DNA of 8,006 nucleotides from positions 1 through 8,006 of the forward strand of contig CAMLED010000042.1 of NCBI GenBank assembly GCA_946479115.1, given 5' to 3'. The notes below the pieces were generated by a model. That model was given only the letters and a program-made list of their open reading frames with translations, did no database searches and was not told where the DNA came from. Origin of the DNA: an uncultured Candidatus Saccharibacteria bacterium (lineage in GTDB: Bacteria; Patescibacteria; Saccharimonadia; Saccharimonadales; UBA6022). How positions within the stretch are numbered: position 1 is the first letter of the stretch; every line of letters starts with the position of its first letter. Of the stretch, positions 1-5,483 are shown piece by piece. The position numbers and the translations under genes are program-made.

Positions 1-53
1 CGTGCTTCTTGAATTAATGAACCAATTTTTGCTTTGTAATCTTCGCTGTGCAT
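1..53 (-). CDS. Partial N-terminus of probable XRE-family HTH regulator
   Basis: Only the first 17 codons and two bases of codon 18 lie in the window; the gene runs off the left edge. Read on the minus strand from the ATG at 53-51, it gives MHSEDYKAKIGSLIQEA followed by CG, which must be Arg. The piece IGSLIQEAR matches the usual first helix of XRE/Cro-type helix-turn-helix domains, normally followed by a stretch like GLTQEELA; that part is outside the window. Support for a real gene comes from a consensus extended -10 box (TGATATAAT) just upstream on the same strand and from a dyad in the shared intergenic region that could be its operator. There is no Shine-Dalgarno sequence, so the mRNA is probably leaderless. 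The reading frame and start are seen directly; the family is an inference from 18 residues. Confidence 0.45.
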   Translation of the reverse strand, partial: MHSEDYKAKIGSLIQEA

Positions 54-60
54 ATCGATG

Positions 61-69
61 ATTATATCA
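61..69 (-). promoter_or_regulatory. Extended -10 promoter of the leftward regulator gene
   Basis: On the minus strand the sequence reads TGATATAAT, a perfect -10 hexamer (61-66) with the TGn extension at 67-69. A weak -35 (TTGTTG, 85-90) lies 18 bp upstream. The expected transcription start is about 54-55, next to the ATG at 53, which leaves a leader of about 0-2 nt. Confidence 0.5.
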
Positions 70-81
70 CATACGATATAA
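62..81. promoter_or_regulatory. Candidate operator: 7-bp dyad TTATATC-N6-GATATAA
   Basis: Perfect inverted repeat of 7 bp separated by ACATAC. It covers most of the -10 element of the leftward regulator and the -35 region expected for glyA. A site of this size and placement suits a dimeric HTH repressor and could let the neighbouring regulator control itself and glyA. The symmetry is seen directly; the binding protein is inferred. A 7-bp AT-rich dyad can also arise by chance. Confidence 0.4.
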
Positions 82-90
82 AAACAACAA

Positions 91-99
91 TGGTATACT
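91..99 (+). promoter_or_regulatory. Extended -10 promoter of glyA
   Basis: TGGTATACT gives an extended -10 (TGn plus TATACT at 94-99). No good -35 is present at the expected place, which is common for extended -10 promoters. The start of transcription would be near 106, giving a leader of about 16 nt that contains the Shine-Dalgarno AGGAG at 110-114. Confidence 0.5.
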
Positions 100-121
100 A
101 GAGGTAAATAGGAGATAACGC

Positions 122-1393
122 ATGCAAGATAAACAAATTGCTGATTTGATAGCAGGCGAAAAACAACGCCAGCGTGATGGACTAGAATTGATACCAAGCG
201 AGAACTATGTCTCGAACGATGTGCTAGAGGCACTTGGAAGTGTATTTACTAACAAATACTCCGAAGGCTATCCTGGCCGTCGCTATTATGGCGGCCAAGA
301 ATATACTGATCAGGTTGAGCAACTAGCGATTGATCGTGCCAAGCAGTTGTTTGGTGCAGATCATGCGAATGTGCAGCCACATTCTGGTGCACCGGCTAAC
401 GAAGCTGTCTATAGCGCGTGGTTAGAGCCTGGTGATACGGTTCTCGCGATGGATTTGTCGCATGGTGGTCATTTGACACACGGTGCGCCTGTGACGCGAA
501 GTGCACAGCTATATAATTTTGTTCGTTACAAAATGAAAAATATCGAAACGGGCGAGATTGATTATGATGAACTTCGCGAGCTTGCGCTCGAACATAAACC
601 AAAAATTATCTTGGCTGGTTTTAGCGCGTATCCTCGTGAACTAGACTACGAGAAGTTTGCTGCAATCGGTAATGAAGTCGGTGCGCTATTGATGGCTGAC
701 ATGGCACATATCGCCGGTCTGATCGCTGGCGGTGTAGCGAAGAATCCGTTTGATTATGGATTCCATGTTATCACGACGACGACTCATAAAACACTTCGTG
801 GTCCACGCGGTGGTTTGATTCTGTCAAAAGGTATTGTCGGTAATCCATTAAAGGCGCCTGAAAAGACACTAGAGAATATTCCAACACTGATCGATCGCTC
901 TGTCTTTCCTGGTATGCAAGGCGGACCGCATATGCACACAATCGCGGCCAAAGCTGTCGCATTTGGTGAGGCATTACAACCCGAGTTCAAGGAGTATGCT
1001 GCGCAGATCGTAAAAAATGCAGCGCGATTAGCAGATGAGATGCAGAAGCAAGGATTCCACCTTGTTACAGGTGGCACAAGCAACCACTTGATCCTTGCAG
1101 ATGTTCACAAGAGTTTTGGTATTGATGGTAAAGTTGTCGAAGTAGCGCTTGATAAGATCGGGCTGACGCTAAACGCAAACAGCACACCTGATGATCCATT
1201 ACCTCGATTTACACCTAGTGGTATTCGCCTCGGTACACCGGCGCTAACGACACGTGGTCTCAAAGAAGAGCATATGGCGCAGATTGCGGCATGGATGAAG
1301 CAGGCAATTGACGCACGTGACAATGAAGAAGTGCTCGCCGGTCTTCGTGGCGAAGTAAAGCAACTATTACAAGCATTTCCTCTGCCGTATTGA
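122..1393 (+). CDS. glyA: Serine hydroxymethyltransferase
   Basis: Cytosolic PLP enzyme that interconverts serine plus tetrahydrofolate with glycine plus 5,10-methylene-tetrahydrofolate, the main source of one-carbon units. The 423-aa length is normal for bacterial GlyA. Family landmarks in order: LIPSENYVS (23-31), the KYSEGYPGRRYYGG substrate loop (45-58), HGGHLTHG (114-121), MADMAHIAGLI with Asp193 and His196 that contact the cofactor, TTTTHKTLRGPRGG with the Schiff-base Lys223, GMQGGPHMH (264-272), and PSGIRLGTPALTTRG with Arg369 for the substrate carboxylate. The start is fixed by AGGAG at 110-114, seven bases before the ATG. It stands alone on the plus strand, divergent from a regulator and convergent with a pilin gene, and ends at a strong hairpin terminator. 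No key residue is missing. Confidence 0.98.
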   Translation: MQDKQIADLIAGEKQRQRDGLELIPSENYVSNDVLEALGSVFTNKYSEGYPGRRYYGGQEYTDQVEQLAIDRAKQLFGADHANVQPHSGAPANEAVYSAWLEPGDTVLAMDLSHGGHLTHGAPVTRSAQLYNFVRYKMKNIETGEIDYDELRELALEHKPKIILAGFSAYPRELDYEKFAAIGNEVGALLMADMAHIAGLIAGGVAKNPFDYGFHVITTTTHKTLRGPRGGLILSKGIVGNPLKAPEKTLENIPTLIDRSVFPGMQGGPHMHTIAAKAVAFGEALQPEFKEYAAQIVKNAARLADEMQKQGFHLVTGGTSNHLILADVHKSFGIDGKVVEVALDKIGLTLNANSTPDDPLPRFTPSGIRLGTPALTTRGLKEEHMAQIAAWMKQAIDARDNEEVLAGLRGEVKQLLQAFPLPY

Positions 1394-1410
1394 TACGCGT
1401 CTGGCATTTA

Positions 1411-1440
1411 AAATACCCTCGACTTTTATCGAGGGTATTT
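1411..1440. terminator. Bidirectional hairpin terminator between glyA and pilin gene
   Basis: Perfect 12-bp stem AAATACCCTCGA / TCGAGGGTATTT with the 6-nt loop CTTTTA, followed on the plus strand by TATTTTC. It starts 17 nt after the glyA stop. It lies past the end of the minus-strand pilin gene (1464), so it can stop transcription from both sides, although the T-tract is better on the plus strand. Confidence 0.9.
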
Positions 1441-1463
1441 TATTTTCAATAACTCTTAATGAA

Positions 1464-1994
1464 TTATGAAACAGGGTTACAAGTAGTTGCAGTACCTGAA
1501 ACTGTATTTGCAACACCTGTTGCTCCAGCAGTGATGCTTGTTGCACCACCTGCTTGAACAGGGTTTAGGCCGGCTACCGTAAGAGTGCTATCCCAGATGT
1601 AGACAACGTAACCTGATGGTACTGTCGTAGGGCTTGTCATAGCGGCGTTAGAACATAGGCTCAAGCGTACTGTTGTATCTGGAGTAGTCGCTGTTGGCGT
1701 GCCAAGAGTAATACCACTACCAGCTAGGCTTGAGTCTGCAATAGTAGCTAGTGCATTCGTGACGGCTGATGCGCCTGTATTGTAGGTTGGATATGCGCTT
1801 TGAATTGCATTATATGCTTCAACCTTTTTTGCGACGTTTTCTGCTGTAGTTTTTTGTGCTGTTGTGTGTGAACGCTGTTGGATACCGTTGTAGGCAACGA
1901 TAGTAATAGCTGCCAAGATAGCGATCACAACGATTACGATCAAAAGCTCGACGATGGTGAAACCGCGGCTGTTAGATGTATTGTTGATAGTCAT
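1464..1994 (-). CDS. Type IV pilin (paralogue of the next upstream gene)
   Basis: 176-aa type IV pilin-like protein, made as a prepilin, cleaved and N-methylated by prepilin peptidase, and assembled into a surface filament. The class III signal is clear: short leader MTINNTSNSRG, cleavage between Gly11 and Phe12, Glu at mature position 5 (residue 16), then a roughly 22-residue hydrophobic helix ILIVIVVIAILAAITIVAY-like up to about residue 36. The exposed part is rich in Ala, Thr, Gly and Ser, with two cysteines (114 and 172) that could close a C-terminal disulfide loop as in classical pilins. A purine-rich AGGGGG (2006-2011) sits 11 nt before the ATG, a slightly long spacing. It has its own promoter candidate and is 86% identical in DNA to the upstream paralogue over the N-terminal core. 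It could be the major pilin or one of two alternative major subunits; the sequence alone does not decide. Confidence 0.92.
   Translation of the reverse strand: MTINNTSNSRGFTIVELLIVIVVIAILAAITIVAYNGIQQRSHTTAQKTTAENVAKKVEAYNAIQSAYPTYNTGASAVTNALATIADSSLAGSGITLGTPTATTPDTTVRLSLCSNAAMTSPTTVPSGYVVYIWDSTLTVAGLNPVQAGGATSITAGATGVANTVSGTATTCNPVS
1884..1964 (-). repeat. Pilin N-terminal core, copy 1 (paralogous DNA repeat)
   Basis: These 81 bases encode GFTIVELL through AYNG of the first pilin. They match 2432-2512 at about 70 of 81 positions (11 differences), much closer than the remaining parts of the two genes. This suggests tandem duplication with diversification of the exposed domain, or ongoing recombination through the conserved 5' segment. 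Confidence 0.8.
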
Positions 1995-2036
1995 TTTAAT
2001 GTTTGCCCCCTAATTTATGTAATGCTTATGCTATCG

Positions 2037-2065
2037 ATATTACTACGTTTGCTATGCAAGTTCAA
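2037..2065 (-). promoter_or_regulatory. Candidate promoter of the downstream pilin gene
   Basis: On the minus strand TTGAAC (2060-2065) is followed after 17 bp by TAATAT (2037-2042). The expected start near 2030 would give a 35-nt leader carrying the AGGGGG ribosome binding site. The -10 is not a strict consensus. I see no terminator hairpin between the two pilin genes, so read-through is also possible. Confidence 0.4.
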
Positions 2066-2083
2066 TAGAGTAATATTTGTCGA

Positions 2084-2551
2084 TTATGCCGGTGTTGCAC
2101 AGGTGCTAGTAGAGGTGGCGCTACCTGCATATAGGTAGACGACAGCAGGACTTGAAAGTGATGGGTCCCAATAGGCGATTTTGGCACCAGTAGGGTTAGA
2201 CGATGGACATGGTGCATAGGTAACGCCAGTAGGGTTGGCGGCGCTAGGTGCGGTTGGGGTGAGTGCTGTTTTGGTTGAGGGAGAGAGCGCAGAAGTATCA
2301 GTATAGGTTTCAAATACCGTTCCTGAAGAAGGATATACACCATTGCCAGCATCAGCAGCATAAATTTCGGCCTTGCTTTGTACCTCTTGGGCGGTTGCTT
2401 GGTTGGAGGTTGCTCGTGCACGGTTCTGGACACCGTTATACGCAACGATAGTGATAGCGGCCAAGATACCGATCACAACGATTACCACCAAGAGCTCCAC
2501 GATGGTAAATCCCTTTTCATTTTGTATATTTTTCATATCTTGAAGACTCAT
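2084..2551 (-). CDS. Type IV pilin (upstream paralogue)
   Basis: 155-aa prepilin-like protein. Leader MSLQDMKNIQNEKG, cleavage between Gly14 and Phe15, Glu19 as the +5 glutamate, and a hydrophobic helix to about residue 36 that is nearly identical to that of the neighbouring pilin (FTIVELLVVIVVIGILAAI). The C-terminal domain is Ser/Thr/Pro/Ala-rich with two cysteines (115 and 151), placed like the pair in the paralogue. Both proteins share a Y.WD(P/S)(S/T)L segment before the last strand region, so the fold is probably the same. The start is uncertain: neither the ATG at 2551 nor the internal ATG at 2536 (residue 6) has a good Shine-Dalgarno sequence; both leave a usable leader. A promoter candidate lies 37-65 nt upstream. 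Major or accessory pilin cannot be decided here. Confidence 0.9.
   Translation of the reverse strand: MSLQDMKNIQNEKGFTIVELLVVIVVIGILAAITIVAYNGVQNRARATSNQATAQEVQSKAEIYAADAGNGVYPSSGTVFETYTDTSALSPSTKTALTPTAPSAANPTGVTYAPCPSSNPTGAKIAYWDPSLSSPAVVYLYAGSATSTSTCATPA
2432..2512 (-). repeat. Pilin N-terminal core, copy 2 (paralogous DNA repeat)
   Basis: Partner of 1884-1964, about 86% identical over 81 bases, in the same orientation about 548 bp away. It covers the prepilin cleavage site and transmembrane helix. Beyond it the two genes quickly lose DNA similarity. Confidence 0.8.
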
Positions 2552-2587
2552 TTCTAATACATGCTAGTTAGATGTAATTATGTATGT

Positions 2588-2616
2588 AATATACTATGCG
2601 ACGCTGATAAGCACAA
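2588..2616 (-). promoter_or_regulatory. Candidate promoter of the upstream pilin gene
   Basis: On the minus strand TTGTGC (2611-2616) and TATATT (2588-2593) are spaced by exactly 17 bp. The predicted start near 2581 gives a leader of about 30 nt. It lies in the 120-bp gap after the pseudopilin operon and has the same layout as the candidate before the second pilin gene, which suggests that the two pilins are transcribed separately from the minor ones. Confidence 0.4.
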
Positions 2617-2671
2617 GCGATACCACGTATTTATCATCCAAACACACGGTGTTAAATATGCCGACTGATGA

Positions 2672-3481
2672 TTAAGATGACGGTAGTGCAGCAGTGTTTA
2701 GTCGGGTTGCACGCAGGGACTGCGTGACGGTAATAGTCTTGGTGGCTGTTGTTTTTTGTCCGGTCACGGTCACCTTGATAGTAACTGCCGCGTTGGCGTT
2801 AGCAGCACCAATATTAGACGTGCTATTTGGTGAATTGTAATATTCGACAGCCATGCTAGAGATATTTGGCATGACTTCGACATCATTGGTTTTGCAACGT
2901 GCGGCGCTGTAGCCAGGGCTGCAGCTATCCTGCTGCCATGGTGGGGCGCAGACGGTCTGACTATCGGTCGTAGGGTTGGTATTGAACGGTGAGATGGTCG
3001 TGCGTCGCCATAACGAGCCAGCATTGATAAAGTAAATTACTTTTGAATACAAAACGTTATTAAAAATCTTGGTCGCACCACAAGCATTTGGCTGATCTTT
3101 AAAATAAATAAGCTCACGTGACGAGTCGGTTGGGCTTTTATCCGTGACGAGACTATTAAGGATGAGAGTATTACTGGTGTTGGTGAAGGCGGCGGTACCG
3201 GTGAAGTTTGAGTTGCTACCCTGAGGCGAAATCAGCGTGCCAGTTGTGGTCAAAAAGGCTGTCGACAGACGAACGTCACTCTCGATGCGCTTTAGGGTGT
3301 CCTGCGCGTCGTAGAGCATTTCGTTATTATCCCGCGTGACCATAACATCACCCACCATCGCTACCATTAGAGCGATAAATCCACCAATTGCAAGGAGAAC
3401 GATCGGGGCAATTACCAGGATCTCGATAAGCGTAAAACCGCTGGATGAGTGTGAATTATGGTGCTGAGACAAATACTGCAT
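2672..3481 (-). CDS. PilW/GspJ-like minor pseudopilin
   Basis: 269-aa prepilin-like protein, the largest of the cluster. Leader MQYLSQHHNSHSSSG, cleavage between Gly15 and Phe16, FTLIE with Glu20 at +5, then a hydrophobic helix to about residue 45. After it comes an amphipathic stretch (about 50-72, DAQDTLKRIESDVRL) and a beta-rich domain with a SLWRR segment at 156-160, similar to the LYRR motif of PilW/GspJ proteins. Four cysteines (134, 178, 187, 196) lie in the middle of the globular part. Minor pseudopilins of this type sit at the filament tip and help start assembly. Its start overlaps the end of the preceding gene by 26 nt, with GAGAGG (3488-3493) six bases before the ATG. It is last in the murB-pseudopilin run. 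PilW/GspJ assignment is by size, order and the RR motif. Confidence 0.85.
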   Translation of the reverse strand: MQYLSQHHNSHSSSGFTLIEILVIAPIVLLAIGGFIALMVAMVGDVMVTRDNNEMLYDAQDTLKRIESDVRLSTAFLTTTGTLISPQGSNSNFTGTAAFTNTSNTLILNSLVTDKSPTDSSRELIYFKDQPNACGATKIFNNVLYSKVIYFINAGSLWRRTTISPFNTNPTTDSQTVCAPPWQQDSCSPGYSAARCKTNDVEVMPNISSMAVEYYNSPNSTSNIGAANANAAVTIKVTVTGQKTTATKTITVTQSLRATRLNTAALPSS

Positions 3482-3848
3482 GGGTTACCTCTCGTGCTGG
3501 GGAGCCGTAAACAATACGGACGCTTACTTTTGTTGTACCGTCTGATGTGCCATAAGGACAGGTAAGGTTAATATACATTGTGGCACTTTGCAGGCCGGTT
3601 GGTCCGGTGGCGGGAATAAGCGGGGCGCTAGGGGAGATCACGGTACATGGGGTTGTGGCCTGTGATGAGTAAGCGCGAAGGTTTTCATAGGCGAGCGCGC
3701 TTGCCTTGGACTGGTTCCGTGCATCGCTGCCGTCTTTAACGATAACGCCGTATAGCTGATAACCGGCACCAATAAAAGCGACGGCAATGAATAAGCTAAT
3801 AAGTAGTTCGACGGCCGAGAAGCCAGCTTGTAGGTCTATTTTTTTCAT
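3456..3848 (-). CDS. PilV/GspI-like minor pseudopilin
   Basis: 130-aa prepilin-like protein. Leader MKKIDLQAG with cleavage between Gly9 and Phe10, FSAVELL with Glu14 at +5, hydrophobic helix to about residue 35, then a small domain with two cysteines (68 and 97) spaced 29 residues apart. The start is fixed by a 4-nt ATGA overlap with the stop of the gene before it, the usual sign of translational coupling. Its end overlaps the start of the PilW-like gene by 26 nt. Middle position and small size suit a PilV/GspI-like role in a tip complex, but no diagnostic residue proves which minor pilin this is. Confidence 0.85.
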   Translation of the reverse strand: MKKIDLQAGFSAVELLISLFIAVAFIGAGYQLYGVIVKDGSDARNQSKASALAYENLRAYSSQATTPCTVISPSAPLIPATGPTGLQSATMYINLTCPYGTSDGTTKVSVRIVYGSPAREVTHAVFVSAP

Positions 3849-4348
3849 TGATTTTTACTCATTACTTTCTGGACTGTATTGTCAGATTCACGAAGATAGT
3901 AAATGTTTACTTTACGGCAATTTGGGATGGCAGTACATAGTACGCCGGCGCTATCAAGAGATTGGTAGATGTAGGTCGTTTTAATAGGTTTCGGCAATAC
4001 TCCGGCTGTTGTTTGGATCGCATTGCTAGCAGCAACCAGGCTATAATCTGGTGCTGCAATTGATGGAGCACGTAGGTTGCCACGGTCGATGTTTGTGAAC
4101 CACGTCTCGATTTGCGCGGGCGAACTTGCTGCGGATGTAGGGAAGTACGAATTGTTATTACGCTCGTAATAACTATCAAGATAAAGCAGAATATTTGAGA
4201 TATCAGTTTGACGTTCTTGGTCGTTGGCTTCAGTGACACTGCTGCGTAGATTAACCGCAGCAAGGCTTACCAAAATAGCCATGATCGTAAGGGTAATTAC
4301 GACCTCCACAATAGTAAAACCAGCGCGTTGCTTCATATCCTCTAGCAT
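3845..4348 (-). CDS. FimT/GspG-like pseudopilin
   Basis: About 167 aa from the ATG at 4348. Leader MLEDMKQRAG, cleavage between Gly10 and Phe11, FTIVEVV with Glu15 at +5, helix to about residue 33, then DISNILLYLDSYYERNNNSYFPT. The Asp, the tyrosine-rich helix and NxxYFPT resemble the GspG/ComGC pattern of an alpha helix followed by a YPT turn. Cysteines 138 and 144 form a close C-terminal pair. An open frame extends upstream to 4450 inside murB, but those residues do not resemble a prepilin leader and would overlap murB by 71 nt, so I reject that start. A second ATG at 4336 (MKQRAG) is possible: GAGG precedes it, but only by two bases. The gene starts 31 nt after the murB stop and overlaps the next gene by 4 nt. 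Confidence 0.82.
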   Translation of the reverse strand: MLEDMKQRAGFTIVEVVITLTIMAILVSLAAVNLRSSVTEANDQERQTDISNILLYLDSYYERNNNSYFPTSAASSPAQIETWFTNIDRGNLRAPSIAAPDYSLVAASNAIQTTAGVLPKPIKTTYIYQSLDSAGVLCTAIPNCRKVNIYYLRESDNTVQKVMSKNQ

Positions 4349-4376
4349 AAGAGGTTTAACTGCTCTAGGCAAGAGC
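4339..4376 (-). promoter_or_regulatory. Tandem small hairpins over the pseudopilin start
   Basis: Two 5-bp hairpins sit between murB and the next gene. The first, in transcription order, is GCTCT-TGCCT-AGAGC (4362-4376). The second is CCTCT-TATGCT-AGAGG (4339-4354), with the candidate start ATG in its loop and the only purine-rich GAGG in its 3' arm. They may modulate translation of the pseudopilin operon relative to murB. The stems are short, so this is tentative. Confidence 0.3.
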
Positions 4377-4379
4377 TTT

Positions 4380-5399
4380 TTAGATTTCAAGAGGCTCTTG
4401 GACGATTGCGATGCGGAACTTATCTCGGACAGCACCGATGATTTGATCACGGGCTGCGGCTAAGTCCTGGTAACTAGTGGCTGATTCATTAATGAGGACA
4501 AGGGCGTTCTTGTCATGAACATGCATACCATGAATTGTCGTGCCTTTTAGGCCAGTTTGCTCGATCAGCCAGCCGGTTGGGACTTTGAATTTTCCATCAG
4601 GCATATCATACATCGGAATGTCAGGGTATTCTTTTTTCAGATCAGTCAGCTGCCAATCTTCGACGATGGCATTCTTAAAGAAAGAACCAGTATTTGGAGT
4701 GATGGTTGGGTCGGGCAGTTTATCGGCGCGAATAGCAACGACGGCATCACGAATGATTTGCGGGGTAAACATCGTAATGCTGTGAGCGGTAAAGTAATCT
4801 TCAATCGCTTTATAAAATGGTGGCTGCGGCGCAGATTTGTATAGTTTGATGCTAATAGCGATGATGACATAGCGACCTTCTGCTTCACCGCGAAAAATAC
4901 TGTGACGGTATGAAAAACCGCAATCGGCATTTTGTAGTGTGACGAATGCATTTGTTTGGCTGTCGTATGCTTCTAGTGAGATAAGCGTATCGGCAATTTC
5001 TTGGCCATAGGCACCTACGTTTTGGACGGGTGCCGCACCAGCAGTACCCGGAATGGCTGACATAGCTTCGATGCCAGTAAGGTTGAGATCGACCGTTCGT
5101 TTAACGACATTGTCCCAGTTTTCACCAGCACCAACGCGAATAATGGTGTGTGCGGCTTGATCCTCAATAATTTCAAAACCAGGAATACGATTGCGAATAA
5201 CAAGGCCATTAAATCCTTCATCACGCACGATTAAGTTGCTGCCGCCACCAAGAATGAAAACAGGTAGCTGTTGTGATTTGGCATTTGTGTACACTTCGGC
5301 AAGCTGCTCGGGAGTGTGAACCTCTGTCATGAAACGGGCATTACCACCCAGACGCATTGTTGTGTAGTTTTTTAGCGGAATGTTTGTATGAATTTCCAT
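4380..5399 (-). CDS. murB: UDP-N-acetylenolpyruvoylglucosamine reductase
   Basis: Cytosolic FAD enzyme that reduces UDP-GlcNAc-enolpyruvate to UDP-MurNAc with NADPH, the second committed step of peptidoglycan synthesis. The 339-aa length and layout fit the type I (E. coli-like) enzymes. Visible landmarks: NTxPLKNYTTMRLGG-like start (6-19), FAD-binding GGGSNLIV (51-58), GIEAMSAIPGTAGAAPVQNVGAYG (109-132), SYRHSIFR with Arg165, NTGSFFKN with the proton-donor Ser239, PTGWLIEQTGLKG (275-286), and a C-terminal EP with Glu335 as the likely third catalytic residue. A consensus -10 (TATAAT, 5408-5413) ends only 8 nt before the ATG and no Shine-Dalgarno is present, so translation is probably leaderless. 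It is first in a run that continues into three pseudopilin genes without a visible terminator. Confidence 0.97.
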   Translation of the reverse strand: MEIHTNIPLKNYTTMRLGGNARFMTEVHTPEQLAEVYTNAKSQQLPVFILGGGSNLIVRDEGFNGLVIRNRIPGFEIIEDQAAHTIIRVGAGENWDNVVKRTVDLNLTGIEAMSAIPGTAGAAPVQNVGAYGQEIADTLISLEAYDSQTNAFVTLQNADCGFSYRHSIFRGEAEGRYVIIAISIKLYKSAPQPPFYKAIEDYFTAHSITMFTPQIIRDAVVAIRADKLPDPTITPNTGSFFKNAIVEDWQLTDLKKEYPDIPMYDMPDGKFKVPTGWLIEQTGLKGTTIHGMHVHDKNALVLINESATSYQDLAAARDQIIGAVRDKFRIAIVQEPLEI

Positions 5400-5401
5400 G
5401 T

Positions 5402-5427
5402 AGCCTGATTATAGCTCATAACAGGCT
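5402..5427. promoter_or_regulatory. Inverted repeat AGCCTG-N14-CAGGCT around the murB -10
   Basis: AGCCTG (5402-5407) and CAGGCT (5422-5427) form a 6-bp dyad that encloses the -10 box of murB and reaches its predicted transcription start. It is operator-like by position. No candidate regulator lies next to it, and a 6-bp dyad may be chance. Confidence 0.25.
5408..5413 (-). promoter_or_regulatory. murB promoter -10 box
   Basis: Perfect TATAAT on the minus strand, followed by CAGGCTAC and then the murB ATG. The predicted start of transcription falls at about 5400-5401, so the leader would be 0-2 nt. No clear -35 is visible. Confidence 0.55.
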
Positions 5428-5432
5428 GAATA

Positions 5433-5441
5433 TGCTATAAT
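5433..5441 (+). promoter_or_regulatory. Extended -10 promoter of the tRNA-Arg region
   Basis: TGCTATAAT on the plus strand is a perfect extended -10. The expected start near 5448 would give a precursor with about 127 nt before the mature tRNA, including the broken tRNA copy. With the murB -10 it forms an 8-bp inverted repeat (ATTATAGC 5408-5415 / GCTATAAT 5434-5441), so the two divergent polymerase sites overlap. Confidence 0.55.
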
Positions 5442-5461
5442 TACCCTTGTTGTATACGCAG

Positions 5462-5483
5462 TTATGCACCCGTAGCTCAGTGG
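5462..5483 (+). repeat. 22-bp direct repeat, copy 1 (tRNA 5' end)
   Basis: Exact 22-base copy of 5571-5592, offset by 109 bp. It consists of TTAT followed by the first 18 bases of the tRNA (GCACCCGTAGCTCAGTGG). Identity stops sharply after it. Confidence 0.9.

Noticed and set aside
396..1549. Minus-strand open frames across glyA and its terminator
   Set aside because: They lie opposite a strongly conserved glyA gene, have no family features or ribosome binding sites, and reflect its codon pattern.
1878..2451. Plus-strand open frames over the pilin genes
   Set aside because: They are antisense to clear prepilins and cross gene boundaries. They show no recognisable motif.
2552..2671. Intrinsic terminator after the PilW-like gene
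   Set aside because: The only hairpin seen (AACAC-CGT-GTGTT) is short and lacks a T-tract in the minus direction, so termination before the pilin genes is not supported.
4362..4381. Plus-strand terminator GCTCT-AGGCA-AGAGC followed by five T
   Set aside because: The stem is only 5 bp and there is no plus-strand gene upstream to terminate. It lies at the end of the minus-strand murB gene and is better read as part of the junction hairpins.
4349..4450. 34-codon upstream extension of the FimT/GspG-like pseudopilin into murB
   Set aside because: The extension overlaps the end of murB, does not resemble a prepilin leader (these are usually short and basic), and internal ATGs at 4348 and 4336 give normal leaders.
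4540..4844. Plus-strand open frames within murB
   Set aside because: They are antisense to catalytic segments of murB and have no independent support.
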